A stretch of DNA of 64,000 nucleotides, from assembly GCA_036268485.1 (NCBI GenBank), contig DATAUC010000056.1, forward strand, positions 17,497 to 81,496, written 5' to 3'. Below the pieces are notes generated by a model that had not been told where the DNA came from, did no database searches, and was given only the letters and a program-made list of their open reading frames with translations. Origin of the DNA: Bog-473 sp036268485 (GTDB taxonomy: Bacteria > Actinomycetota > Acidimicrobiia > Acidimicrobiales > RAAP-2). Shown here one piece after another: positions 32,204 through 41,200 of the stretch (the first letter of the stretch is position 1; each line of letters opens with the position of its first letter). The position numbers and the translations under genes were made by a program.

Positions 32204-33878
32204 AGGGTCGGCTGAGCATTCGCACGGGACGGCCACCCACCGGCACGCCGATGGGCAGATCCACCACGCCCATGACTACGTCCTAGGCGAGTTGCCCGAG
32301 TCCGTCGACATCTTCGACACCATCCTGCGCGACGGCAGCCAGCAGGAGGGCCTTTCTCTCACGGTCGACGACAAGCTGCGGGTGGCCGAGCAACTCGACC
32401 ACCTCGGAGTCGCCTTCATCGAAGGGGGCTGGCCCGGGGCCAACCCGAAGGACGTGGAGTTCTTCGCCCGGGCGGCCAAGGAGCTGACGCTCTCGACGGC
32501 CACCCTGGTCGCCTTCGGGTCCACCCGGCGGGCCGGCGTACGGCCCGAAGATGACGCCGTCCTGGCCAACCTCATTGAGGCCGGGGCCCCGGTGGCCTGC
32601 ATCGTGGCCAAAACCTGGGACCGCCACGTGGCCGAGGCCCTGCGTACCTCGCTGGACGAAGCGGTAGCCATGGTGAGCGACTCGGTGCGCTATCTGAAGG
32701 CGCACGACCTGCGCGTCTTCCTCGATGCGGAACACTTCTTCGACGGCTACCGGCGCAATCCCGACTTCGCCATGAGTGTCCTGGCCGCCGCCGAGGAAGC
32801 TGGCGCCGAGGCTCTGGTGTTGTGCGACACCAACGGCGGTTCGCTGCCCGACGACGTGGGTCAAGCCGTGGCCGACGTCCGGGCCCGTACCAGTGCCCAG
32901 CTCGGCATCCATTGTCACAATGACGCCGGCTGCGCCGTGGCCAACTCATTGGTGGCCGTGCAGGCCGGCGTGACCCAGGTGCAGGGGTGCGTCAACGGCT
33001 ACGGGGAGCGCAGCGGCAATACCGACCTCTCGGCCGCCATCCCCAATCTGTCCCTCAAGCTCAACATCCGCACCATTCCGGCCGACCGGCTGGAACGGCT
33101 GACTCCGGTGGCACACCACATCGCTGAGCTGGTCAACATCGCACCCAATCCGCAGCAGCCCTACGTCGGGCACTCCGTCTTCGCCCACAAGGGCGGGCTC
33201 CATGCCAGCGCGGTAGCCCGCAGCGCCGATCTGTACGAGCACGTCTCACCGGACCTGGTGGGCAACGGCACCCGCGTGGTCGTCTCGGAAATGGCGGGGC
33301 GCTCCACCTTGGCCATGAAGGCGGCCGAACTCGGCCTCGAGCTGGACGGCGAGGTGCTGGGCCGGGTGCTCGATGAGCTCAAGCAGCTCGAATACGAGGG
33401 CTATCACTTCGAGGTGGCTGACGGCTCCCTCGAATTGTTGTTGCGTCGGGCTACCGGATGGGTGTCCGACTACTTCGTGCTCGAGTCGTTCCGGGTCATC
33501 ACCGACCACGGTGAACGGGCGTCGAGCCGGGACAGCTCGGCCTTCGACGTGACCACCGAAGCCACGGTCAAGGTGCACGTGGGCGCAGAGCGCATCGTGG
33601 CTACGGCCGAGGGTAACGGCCCGGTCAACGCACTGGACGGGGCGCTACGGGGAGCCATCGGCACCCACTTCCCCGTACTCGGTTCGATCCATCTGACCGA
33701 CTACCGGGTCCGCGTCCTCGATACGGGACGGGGTACCGGCGCCGTGACCCGGGTCCTCGTCGATTCGACCAACGGGCAGACCACCTGGACCACCATCGGG
33801 GTCTCGGAGAACATCATTGAAGCCAGCTGGCAAGCTCTGTATGACTCGGTTGTGTTCGGACTCCTGCACGGAGCCTGA
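32193..33878 (+). CDS. cimA: Citramalate synthase
   Basis: 561 residues from a TTG at 32193 inside the end of ilvE; a TTG at 32291 is a shorter alternative. It condenses pyruvate and acetyl-CoA to (R)-citramalate, opening the threonine-independent route to isoleucine. The TIM barrel starts with IFDTILRDGSQQEGLSLTVD and has IEGGWPGANPKDVEFF, a signature of CimA rather than LeuA. GIHCHNDAGCAVANSL and QGCVNGYGERSGNTDL follow, and there is a C-terminal LeuA-type regulatory domain. Unusual: residues 9-27 hold seven histidines in 19, perhaps metal-binding or simply disordered. Products are fed to LeuCD and LeuB. Confidence 0.93.
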   Translation: MSTEGSAEHSHGTATHRHADGQIHHAHDYVLGELPESVDIFDTILRDGSQQEGLSLTVDDKLRVAEQLDHLGVAFIEGGWPGANPKDVEFFARAAKELTLSTATLVAFGSTRRAGVRPEDDAVLANLIEAGAPVACIVAKTWDRHVAEALRTSLDEAVAMVSDSVRYLKAHDLRVFLDAEHFFDGYRRNPDFAMSVLAAAEEAGAEALVLCDTNGGSLPDDVGQAVADVRARTSAQLGIHCHNDAGCAVANSLVAVQAGVTQVQGCVNGYGERSGNTDLSAAIPNLSLKLNIRTIPADRLERLTPVAHHIAELVNIAPNPQQPYVGHSVFAHKGGLHASAVARSADLYEHVSPDLVGNGTRVVVSEMAGRSTLAMKAAELGLELDGEVLGRVLDELKQLEYEGYHFEVADGSLELLLRRATGWVSDYFVLESFRVITDHGERASSRDSSAFDVTTEATVKVHVGAERIVATAEGNGPVNALDGALRGAIGTHFPVLGSIHLTDYRVRVLDTGRGTGAVTRVLVDSTNGQTTWTTIGVSENIIEASWQALYDSVVFGLLHGA

Positions 33879-33901
33879 TCCTTAGGAAGCGGGGGTCGAT
33901 C

Positions 33902-35533
33902 ATGTCGTTTTCAAGTCGGATTCTGGGGACACTGGCCAAGCTGCCGGCCGCTCAGACGCATGACGTCAGTGTCGAGCGGGACCTGGTGGCCAAGATGCCC
34001 GACGGCATCGAACTCCTGTCCGACCGGTGGTATCCGGTCAACCCGGGGGCTGGGACCATACCGACAGTGCTCCTGCGCTCGCCCTACGGTCGGCGCCAGC
34101 TGGCTTCGTTCGGTCGCCTCTTCTCCGAGCGGGGTTATCAAGTCGTCATCCAGAGCGTGCGGGGCACCTTCGGCTCAGCCGGCGTCTTCGAGCCCTTCCA
34201 CAACGAGAAGGCCGACGGGTCGGCCACCCTGGACTGGATCCAGGGACAGCCGTGGTTCAACGGCGAGCTCCTCACCTTCGGCCCGAGCTACCTGGGCCTG
34301 ACCCAGTGGGCCGTGGCCGAGACGGCGCCGGACACCGTGAAGGGCATGTCGCTCAATGTCACGGCATCGAACGTCCGGGACTCCATCATCTACCCGGGTG
34401 GGTCCTTCGCCCTGGAGTCACTCCTGGCCTGGATCAACTCGACCAATTCCCAGGAGCTTGGTTGGGGCGCCTTGATCAAGTCGACACTCAAGGCGGCCAA
34501 GGTCGTAGGTGCGTCGGCGTTGACGCTGCCCCTGGAGGGGAGCGATCAGGCTGCCATCGGGAGCCGGCATGACTTCTTCCAGAACTGCGTGGGCCACGAG
34601 GCGCCCGGGGATACCTGGTGGGACGGCCTCAACTACGGGAAGGATCTGAGCGCCATCCCTCCGACCACTCTTGTCGGCGGCTGGTACGACCTCTTTTTGC
34701 ACTCCCAGGTGGCCGACTACGAGGCGCTGGTGGCCGCCGGCCGAACGAGTCGGCTGACCATCGGGCCCTGGCATCACGGCAGCCCCGGGGGCACGGGTGA
34801 AGCCCTGCGGGACGCCCTCGAATTCTTTGACCAGCAGGTCAAGGGTGGGCCGGCCCGGCGCCAGCCCGTCCGCCTCTTCGTGATGGGCTCGGGCCACTGG
34901 GCCGAGTACCCGCAATGGCCCCCGGCGGCCGATATGCAGCAGTGGTATCTCGGTCACGGCGGCATGTTGAGCACGCAAGCCCCCGGCGACGGGCCGGCCG
35001 ACCGCTATCGCTACGACCCGGCCGATCCCACACCCGGGGTCGGGGGTCCCGCACTCCTGGGCAAGAACGCCGGCCCGAAGGACCAGGCCAAGCGGGAGTC
35101 CCGCTCCGACGTGCTGACCTACACCAGCTCGGTTCTCCCACGCGATCTGACCGTGGTCGGGCCGCTGACGGCGACCCTGCACCTGCGCACCTCGCTCGAG
35201 CACGCCGATTTCCACGTGCGCCTGTGTGACGTGTCGGCCAAGGGCAAGTCCACCAACATCAGCGACGGCATCGTGCGCATCACGCCCGGGCAGGTCACGA
35301 AGGACGTCGACGGCGTCTTCACGCTTGATATCTCGATGTGGCCAACGGCCAATACGTTCAGGGCGGGCCACCGGGTCCGCTTGCAGGTCTCGAGCGGGGC
35401 CCATCCGCTGTTCGCCCGCAATCTGGGCTTAGGAGAGCGGCTGGGCAGCGGGAAGGCCATGCAAGCGGCCGACCAGGAGGTCTGGCATGACCCGGCCCAT
35501 CCGTCGAGCCTGTTGCTCCCGGTGGTGCAGTAA
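33902..35533 (+). CDS. CocE/NonD family hydrolase
   Basis: 543 residues. An alpha/beta hydrolase of the cocaine esterase / X-Pro dipeptidyl-peptidase class. The nucleophile elbow is FGPSYLGLTQWA; the catalytic Asp is in GGWYDLF and the His in TIGPWHHGSPGG. A C-terminal jelly-roll domain (about 330-540) is typical of the family, with VGPLTATLHLRTSLEHADF. No signal peptide, so probably cytoplasmic. Substrate unknown (amide or ester). It follows cimA by 23 bases but has its own possible binding site (GGAAGCGGGGG), so operon membership is unsure. Confidence 0.9.
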   Translation: MSFSSRILGTLAKLPAAQTHDVSVERDLVAKMPDGIELLSDRWYPVNPGAGTIPTVLLRSPYGRRQLASFGRLFSERGYQVVIQSVRGTFGSAGVFEPFHNEKADGSATLDWIQGQPWFNGELLTFGPSYLGLTQWAVAETAPDTVKGMSLNVTASNVRDSIIYPGGSFALESLLAWINSTNSQELGWGALIKSTLKAAKVVGASALTLPLEGSDQAAIGSRHDFFQNCVGHEAPGDTWWDGLNYGKDLSAIPPTTLVGGWYDLFLHSQVADYEALVAAGRTSRLTIGPWHHGSPGGTGEALRDALEFFDQQVKGGPARRQPVRLFVMGSGHWAEYPQWPPAADMQQWYLGHGGMLSTQAPGDGPADRYRYDPADPTPGVGGPALLGKNAGPKDQAKRESRSDVLTYTSSVLPRDLTVVGPLTATLHLRTSLEHADFHVRLCDVSAKGKSTNISDGIVRITPGQVTKDVDGVFTLDISMWPTANTFRAGHRVRLQVSSGAHPLFARNLGLGERLGSGKAMQAADQEVWHDPAHPSSLLLPVVQ

Positions 35534-35536
35534 CCT
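35531..35536 (+). promoter_or_regulatory. -10 box for leaderless gene at 35544
   Basis: TAACCT, 7 bases, then the ATG at 35544. The TAA is also the stop codon of the preceding hydrolase. Confidence 0.55.
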
Positions 35537-35543
35537 CCCGCGC

Positions 35544-36074
35544 ATGACGCAGCCGACCTTTGTGCCGATCACCGAGGCGGACCAGGTCCGCCCGGCCCGC
35601 CACCTGCACGTACCGGGCGCCTGGACGACCGACCGGCCGGCCGAACTGAACGTACCGTCAGCCCTCCGCGGTCCCAGCGTGGGTACTCCCGGACCCGACG
35701 CCGGCTTCGCCATGCGGTTGGCCCGGCGTTTCGAGCACGACCTCAAGCTGACCGAGGGGGAGACCGAGCACGACGTCCTGTTGGGCTGCGCCCTCATCGC
35801 CGCCCGCCGGGCCGCCCTCTACGGCCGGGCTCCCAGCATCTACGACCTGCAGGTGGCCCTGGCCGTCTGGGGTTTCCTGGTCGACGCCCCGGCCGACGTC
35901 ACGGCGGTCCGCCGCCAGGCCTTCGCCTCCGTCTCCCACGACTACGTGTCGCAGCGGGCCCTGGTCGACGCCCTGCCGGAATCCACCCTCCGCCTTACGC
36001 CCGCCGACGCGCAGGCACAGTTCGCTCGCGGCGATGGCCTGGCCCTGGTCACCATGCCGGTCGCTGCGGCCTGA
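35544..36074 (+). CDS. Conserved-looking hypothetical protein, 176 residues
   Basis: I do not recognise the family. The protein is soluble, with no signal or membrane segment. It has an N-terminal extended part ending in a Pro/Gly-rich linker (about 45-55) and a helical middle with EHDVLLGCALIAARRAALYG and APSIYDLQVALAVWGFLVDA. Codon use is like that of its neighbours, and the ATG is placed 7 bases after a TAACCT -10 box, both supporting a real gene. Lies between a CocE-type hydrolase and an alpha/beta hydrolase. Confidence 0.75.
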   Translation: MTQPTFVPITEADQVRPARHLHVPGAWTTDRPAELNVPSALRGPSVGTPGPDAGFAMRLARRFEHDLKLTEGETEHDVLLGCALIAARRAALYGRAPSIYDLQVALAVWGFLVDAPADVTAVRRQAFASVSHDYVSQRALVDALPESTLRLTPADAQAQFARGDGLALVTMPVAAA

Positions 36075-36098
36075 TCAACGCTCTCAGTTAAAGAGCAC

Positions 36099-36950
36099 GT
36101 GATCGACCGGCTGGAAATTGACGCCAACGATCTGACCTTCACGGCGCGAGCGTCCGGACCCGAGGAGGGACGACGCGTCCTGCTCCTGCACGGCTTCCCT
36201 CAGACGTCATGGGCCTGGCGGGCCCAGCTGACTGCACTCGGTGAGGCCGGCTACCGGGCCGTCGCTCCCGATCTCCGTGGCTACTCCATCGGGGCCCGCC
36301 CGCCCGAAGTGACGGACTACGGCCTTGAGCACCTGGTGGACGACGTCATGGCCCTGGCCGACACCATGGAAATGACGGTCTTCGATCTGATCGGCCACGA
36401 CTGGGGCGGGCTGCTGGCCTGGGTGGTGGCTTCCCGCTTTCCGGACCGGGTGCGCTCGTTGTGCGCCATTTCCACCCCGCATCCGCACGCCCTGCGTCAC
36501 GCCCTGACCGGGGCGGATCCCCAACAGGCGCTCCGCTCGGCCTCCTTGAGCATCATTGAGCAGCCTGACCTGGTCGAACACCTCCTGCTGGGTGAAGAGG
36601 GCTGGGGCTCGGGCCTCGGAGAACTGTTCCTCGATAGTGGTCTCGACGCCTCCCAGACCCAGGAATACCTGGCCGTCCTCTCCCGTCCCGGGGCCATGAC
36701 GGCGGCGCTTAACTGGTTCCGAGCCATGGGCGATGACGATCTGGCCGACCTGCCCACCGTGGTCGTGCCCACGCTCTACGTCTGGTCGAGCGGCGACGCC
36801 GTGCTGGGGCGGGTGGCCGCCGAGGCCACGGCCGACTACGTGGGGGGGCTCTACGAATTCGCCGAACTCGAAGGGGTCAGCCACTGGATCCCCGAACTGG
36901 CTCCCGACGAACTCAACCACCTGCTCCTGCGCCACCTCTGGGCTACCTGA
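36099..36950 (+). CDS. Alpha/beta hydrolase (epoxide hydrolase / haloalkane dehalogenase type)
   Basis: 283 residues. Oxyanion motif LLLHGFPQTSWAW, nucleophile elbow IGHDWGGLLAWVVA with Asp as nucleophile, as in epoxide hydrolases and haloalkane dehalogenases, and a late catalytic His in EGVSHWIPELAPDEL. GTG start at 36099; no clear binding site. The substrate cannot be read; Asp in the elbow argues against a simple esterase. Confidence 0.88.
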   Translation: MIDRLEIDANDLTFTARASGPEEGRRVLLLHGFPQTSWAWRAQLTALGEAGYRAVAPDLRGYSIGARPPEVTDYGLEHLVDDVMALADTMEMTVFDLIGHDWGGLLAWVVASRFPDRVRSLCAISTPHPHALRHALTGADPQQALRSASLSIIEQPDLVEHLLLGEEGWGSGLGELFLDSGLDASQTQEYLAVLSRPGAMTAALNWFRAMGDDDLADLPTVVVPTLYVWSSGDAVLGRVAAEATADYVGGLYEFAELEGVSHWIPELAPDELNHLLLRHLWAT

Positions 36951-36993
36951 GGCGTCTGGCAGGGGCGGGTTGGCACTCTGCGAGAATGCTCAG

Positions 36994-38142
36994 GTGGAAC
37001 CTTCATCCTTTGCCCTGACCGACGAGCAGCGCCAGTTCCAACAGACGATGCGGTCCTTTAGCGAGGAGCGCATTGCTCCGCAAGCCGCCGAGATCGATCG
37101 GTCGGCCGAGTTCCCTTGGAAGTCCTTCGAGGCCTGCTGCGAATTGGAGCTGCCCTCGTTGGGAATCCCCGTGGCCTACGGAGGCGCCGGGGCCGACATG
37201 GTGACCCAGGCCATCATGGCCGAGGAGCTGGCCCGGGTTTGTGCTTCGACGTCTCTGACCATGCTCATCTCCAAGCTGGGCATGCTCCCGGTCATGAACT
37301 GGGCCAGCGAGGAGATCAAGCAGCAGTACCTCCCCCGGGTGGCCGCTGGCGAGTTGCAGGCCAGCTACTGCCTCTCTGAGGCCGACGCCGGGAGTGACGT
37401 GGCGGCCATGCGCACCCGAGCCGTGCGCGACGGAGATGAGTACGTCATAACCGGTTCCAAGTACTGGATCACCAATGCCGGGATTTCGGATGTCTACATC
37501 GTCTTCGCCAAGACCGATCCCGAAGCTGGTGGGCGCGGCATTTCTTGTTTCCTGGTGGAGAAGGAGTGGGGCATCACAATTGCCAAGCACGAAGACAAGC
37601 TGGGCCTGCGGGGCAGCCCCACCGGTGAGGTAGTCCTCGACGGTGTCCGGGTCCCGGCTTCTCATCGCATCGGCGAGGAGGGGCAGGGCTTCACCATCGC
37701 CATGCACACCCTCGACCGCAGCCGGCCCACCATCGGGGCCCAGGCCGTCGGCATTGCCCAGGGCGCCATCGACTTCTCAGGGCAGTACATGAAGCAGCGC
37801 CATGCCTTCGGCGGTCCCATCGCCGACCTGCAAGGCCTGCGCTTCCTGCTGGCCGACATGGCCATGCGCAATGAGGCGGCCCGGGCCTTGGTCTACCGGG
37901 CCTGCGCCATGGTCGACCACGATCCGGCCGGCGAGCTGACCCTCTTCGGTGCCATGGCCAAGGCCTTCGCATCCGACGTGTCCATGCAGGTGACCATCGA
38001 CGCCGTCCAGATCCTCGGTGGCTACGGCTACACCAAGGACTTCCCGGTGGAGCGCTTCCTGCGCGACGCCAAGGTGACCCAGATTTACGAGGGAACCAAC
38101 CAGGTCCAGCGGGTGGTCATCGCCCGGGAGCTCTTGCGCTAG
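36994..38142 (+). CDS. Acyl-CoA dehydrogenase
   Basis: 382 residues from the GTG at 36994, the normal family length. FAD enzyme making trans-2-enoyl-CoA. Marks: FALTDEQRQFQQTMRSF at the start, CLSEADAGSDVAAMRTRA and WITNAGISDVYIVFA around the flavin, LGLRGSPTGEVVLDGVRVP, and the catalytic base Glu in QIYEGTNQVQRVVIAR. GAGAAT 6 bases before the GTG may be its -10 box. Short/medium-chain or branched-chain specificity cannot be decided. A strong hairpin follows the stop. Confidence 0.93.
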   Translation: MEPSSFALTDEQRQFQQTMRSFSEERIAPQAAEIDRSAEFPWKSFEACCELELPSLGIPVAYGGAGADMVTQAIMAEELARVCASTSLTMLISKLGMLPVMNWASEEIKQQYLPRVAAGELQASYCLSEADAGSDVAAMRTRAVRDGDEYVITGSKYWITNAGISDVYIVFAKTDPEAGGRGISCFLVEKEWGITIAKHEDKLGLRGSPTGEVVLDGVRVPASHRIGEEGQGFTIAMHTLDRSRPTIGAQAVGIAQGAIDFSGQYMKQRHAFGGPIADLQGLRFLLADMAMRNEAARALVYRACAMVDHDPAGELTLFGAMAKAFASDVSMQVTIDAVQILGGYGYTKDFPVERFLRDAKVTQIYEGTNQVQRVVIARELLR

Positions 38143-38148
38143 GACATG

Positions 38149-38190
38149 AAAAAACCCGCCAGCCGGGTGACGAATCACCCCACTGGCGGG
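38149..38190. terminator. Bidirectional terminator between acyl-CoA dehydrogenase and beta-helix protein genes
   Basis: Stem CCCGCCAG (38155-38162) with CTGGCGGG (38183-38190), enclosing a second hairpin GGGTGA/TCACCC (38165-38180). AAAAAA at 38149-38154 becomes a T run for the minus-strand gene, for which it is a textbook terminator. The plus-strand side has only a weak TCTCTTC tail. Confidence 0.85.
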
Positions 38191-38209
38191 TCTCTTCACA
38201 CTGATGGCG

Positions 38210-41200
38210 TTACGACACGAACACCGCACCCACGATGTCGTTGACGTGGACGCCGATGCCCGGCAGCGATCCCTCGAAGACGGAATCCCCGAAGTTGAAG
38301 ATGCCGCCGTCGGATCCGACCAATTGGTAGCCCCGACCGGTCGATGTGCGAATCAACGACACGATGTTGGACACCGCCACACCCTGGCCCGGCAGTGAGC
38401 CGAAGGCCCCGGCGTCGCCGAAGGGCGAGACCGAGCCGTTGGCACCGGCCACCCAGTAGCCCTGGGCGTCAGGCGTGCCGGTGATCGACACCGATGGGCC
38501 AACCGCTACCGAACCGAAGTTGCTGGCCGTACCCAAGGCGTACACCTGGCCGCCAGACCCGAGCAGCCAGTAGCCCAGGCCGTTGGCCGTGCTGGCGATA
38601 CCCACGATGTTGTTTACCTTTATTCCGAGTCCCGGTAGGGAGTTGTGGAACGAGGCATCACCGAAGGCGAATACGCCGCCATCGCTACCGACCAAGAGGT
38701 AACCCTTGTCGTCGGCCGTCGGGACGATGCCCACGATGTTGTGGACGTTGACGCCGATGCCCGGCAGGGAACCCTCGAAGGGAGCGTCGCCGAAGGCGAA
38801 GACCCCGCCGTCGCTGCCGACCAGCAGGTAACCCCTGTCGTCATTCGTCGGCACGATGCCCACGATGTTGTGGACGTTGACGCCGATACCCGGCAGTGAG
38901 CCGTAGAAGCCGGTTCCCGGTTGCCCGAACACGAAGACTCCACCGTCACGGCCGACCAGGTCATAGCCACCCGTGGGTGAAGTAGCGCCGGGGCCAGCGG
39001 GACCGGTGGCTCCGGTCGCACCGGTGGCGCCCGTTGCTCCAGTCGCGCCCGTGGGTCCGGCCGGACCGACCACCGGTGGCGGTGGCGGGGGCGGCGGAGG
39101 GGGCGGCGGAGGCGGCGGCGGCGGAGGGGGCGGCGGTGTCGGGTAGGTGAACGCATCCCCTGGCCGATTCAGCGGGCTGGTCTGCGAGCTCACGACGGCC
39201 CGCACGTCAACCGTGCCACTGCCAGCCGGAGCGGTCACCGTGCACGAGGTCGTACTTGAGCAGGTCACTGTCACCGGGTTGGCTCCGAAGAAGAACGTCG
39301 TGCCATTCGGAACGACAGAGAAGCCGGTTCCCGTAATGACCACCGGAATGCCGCCCGCGGCCGGCCCCGAACTCGGGGTGACGCTGGTGACCGTCGGCGT
39401 GAAGCTCGACGGGGTCGTCTGATAGGCGCCGACGTCGCACGGTACCGGCCGAGCTACCAGGCGTTGGTCGGTGGCAGGGCAGTTGGCTCCGGTGCTCTCG
39501 GCACCGATGGCGGCACTGCCGAAGCCCAGCGCTTGGGTCTCGGTGGGGCCACCATTGTTGGCCAGCGGTTGCAGGAAGGCGTCGGCGTCGCTCTGGTCGC
39601 CCGTACCTGCGAATGCGCACGAACTGCCCTGGTCGAGGTTGTCGCCGGCTGACCCCGGTGTGCTTCCTCCGCACTCGTTGGCATTGTTCGACGAGTTGGC
39701 GCCAGCCACGTCCCCGGTGAGGATGGTGCCGGTGAGAATCACCGTACCGCCGTCGCTGTAGAGCCCGCCGCCTTGGCCTCCGAGGCCGAGCAGACTGGCC
39801 GAGTTGTCACTGATCGTCAGGTTGGTGGCTGACAGGCCGGCTCCCGCTTCGACGTAGAAACCGCCGCCCAACCCCGCTCCCTTGTTGCCGGTGATGGTGT
39901 CGTTGCTGGCCGTAATCCCCGTCCCGCCGCTTTGATAGACGCCAGCGCCGGAGTCGTTCAATGACGTCCCGGACAGCGAGTTCCCAGAAACGGTGCTCGT
40001 GGTCATGGCGATGGGTTCGGTTGAGAAGATGCCACCGCCCTCATCGCCGGCAGAGTTCCCCGAGATGGTGTCACTCCCCAGGGTCGTGTTGGCCCCAGTG
40101 TCGGTCCAGATGCCTCCGCCAACGCCGGTGCTGTTGCTGGTCGGCTGAATGTGGTTGTTGGAGATGTCCGAGTTGTAGATCTCGGTGCTCGACGATGTGT
40201 AGATGCCGGCGCCGCCCTGTCCTGTCGGACCGAAGGGAATTTGGTTGGAGTCCACCGTCTCATCGATCAATGTCAAGACGCCGGTAATGGCGGATATGCC
40301 GCCTCCGACAGCGATACTCGTGCTGCTGATTCCGGCCGTGTTGGAGGATACCGATCCTCCGCTCAAGAGGGCGTCGGTCTGGATGAAGTTCACGCCACCG
40401 CCGGTTGCCTGTGAAACCCCGTCGGCCAGGTTCCCCTCGATGGTGGAATTCAGGAAGCAGTCCGTGGCCGTCGCGATAGCCGCAGGAGGATTGGGCGTGG
40501 CCGAGGTTGAGCAGGTCGGACCAGTTTCCGGTCCCTGGATTTCGACGCCTCCACCACTTTGGGCCGTGTTGTCACTGATGTCGGAGTTCCCGCTCACGAC
40601 GACGGCATCCAGGTTGGAGTAGAGGCCACCACCGAAGGCAGCCGTGTTGCGGTCGATCGACACACCACTGATCTTGTTCACGGATCCTGCGACCGACTCG
40701 TTGAGGAAGATGCCGCCACCCAGGGCGTCGGTTTTGTTAGTTGAGACACTGCCGCCGGTGACAGTGAGGCCGGCGCCAAAGTTTGCGATGCCACCTCCAC
40801 CCGCGCCGGAACCCGTGACGAACGACGTATTGCCGGTGATCGTCTCGTCGTTAAGAGCGATCCCACCGGCCGTATAGGCGTTGTCGAGGCCACCTCCGCT
40901 TTTCCCCGCCTGGTTGCCGGTGATCGAACCATTGGAGGCGGTGAGCGGTCCGTTGTTATAGATGCCGGCACCGTTGGTCACCCCGGTGATGTTGTTCTCA
41001 ACGGCGAGGCCGATCAGCGTGGCGGTGCCGTTGTTGTCAATGCCACCACCGGTGCCGGACACGGTGTTGTTCTCCACCGTGCCGCCGCTGAGAGAGCTTG
41101 TCCCCAGGTTCAATGTGCCGCCGGTTGCGTTTTCAATGCCACCGCCGTTGCCGGCCGACGTGTTGGCGTTGACCGTGATGCCGGTACCGTTGAAAGTACC

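Noticed and set aside
39071..39140. Polyproline stretch as a sequencing or assembly error
   Set aside because: The frame continues unbroken on both sides with sensible domains, so it is treated as coding, though its exact length may be unreliable.
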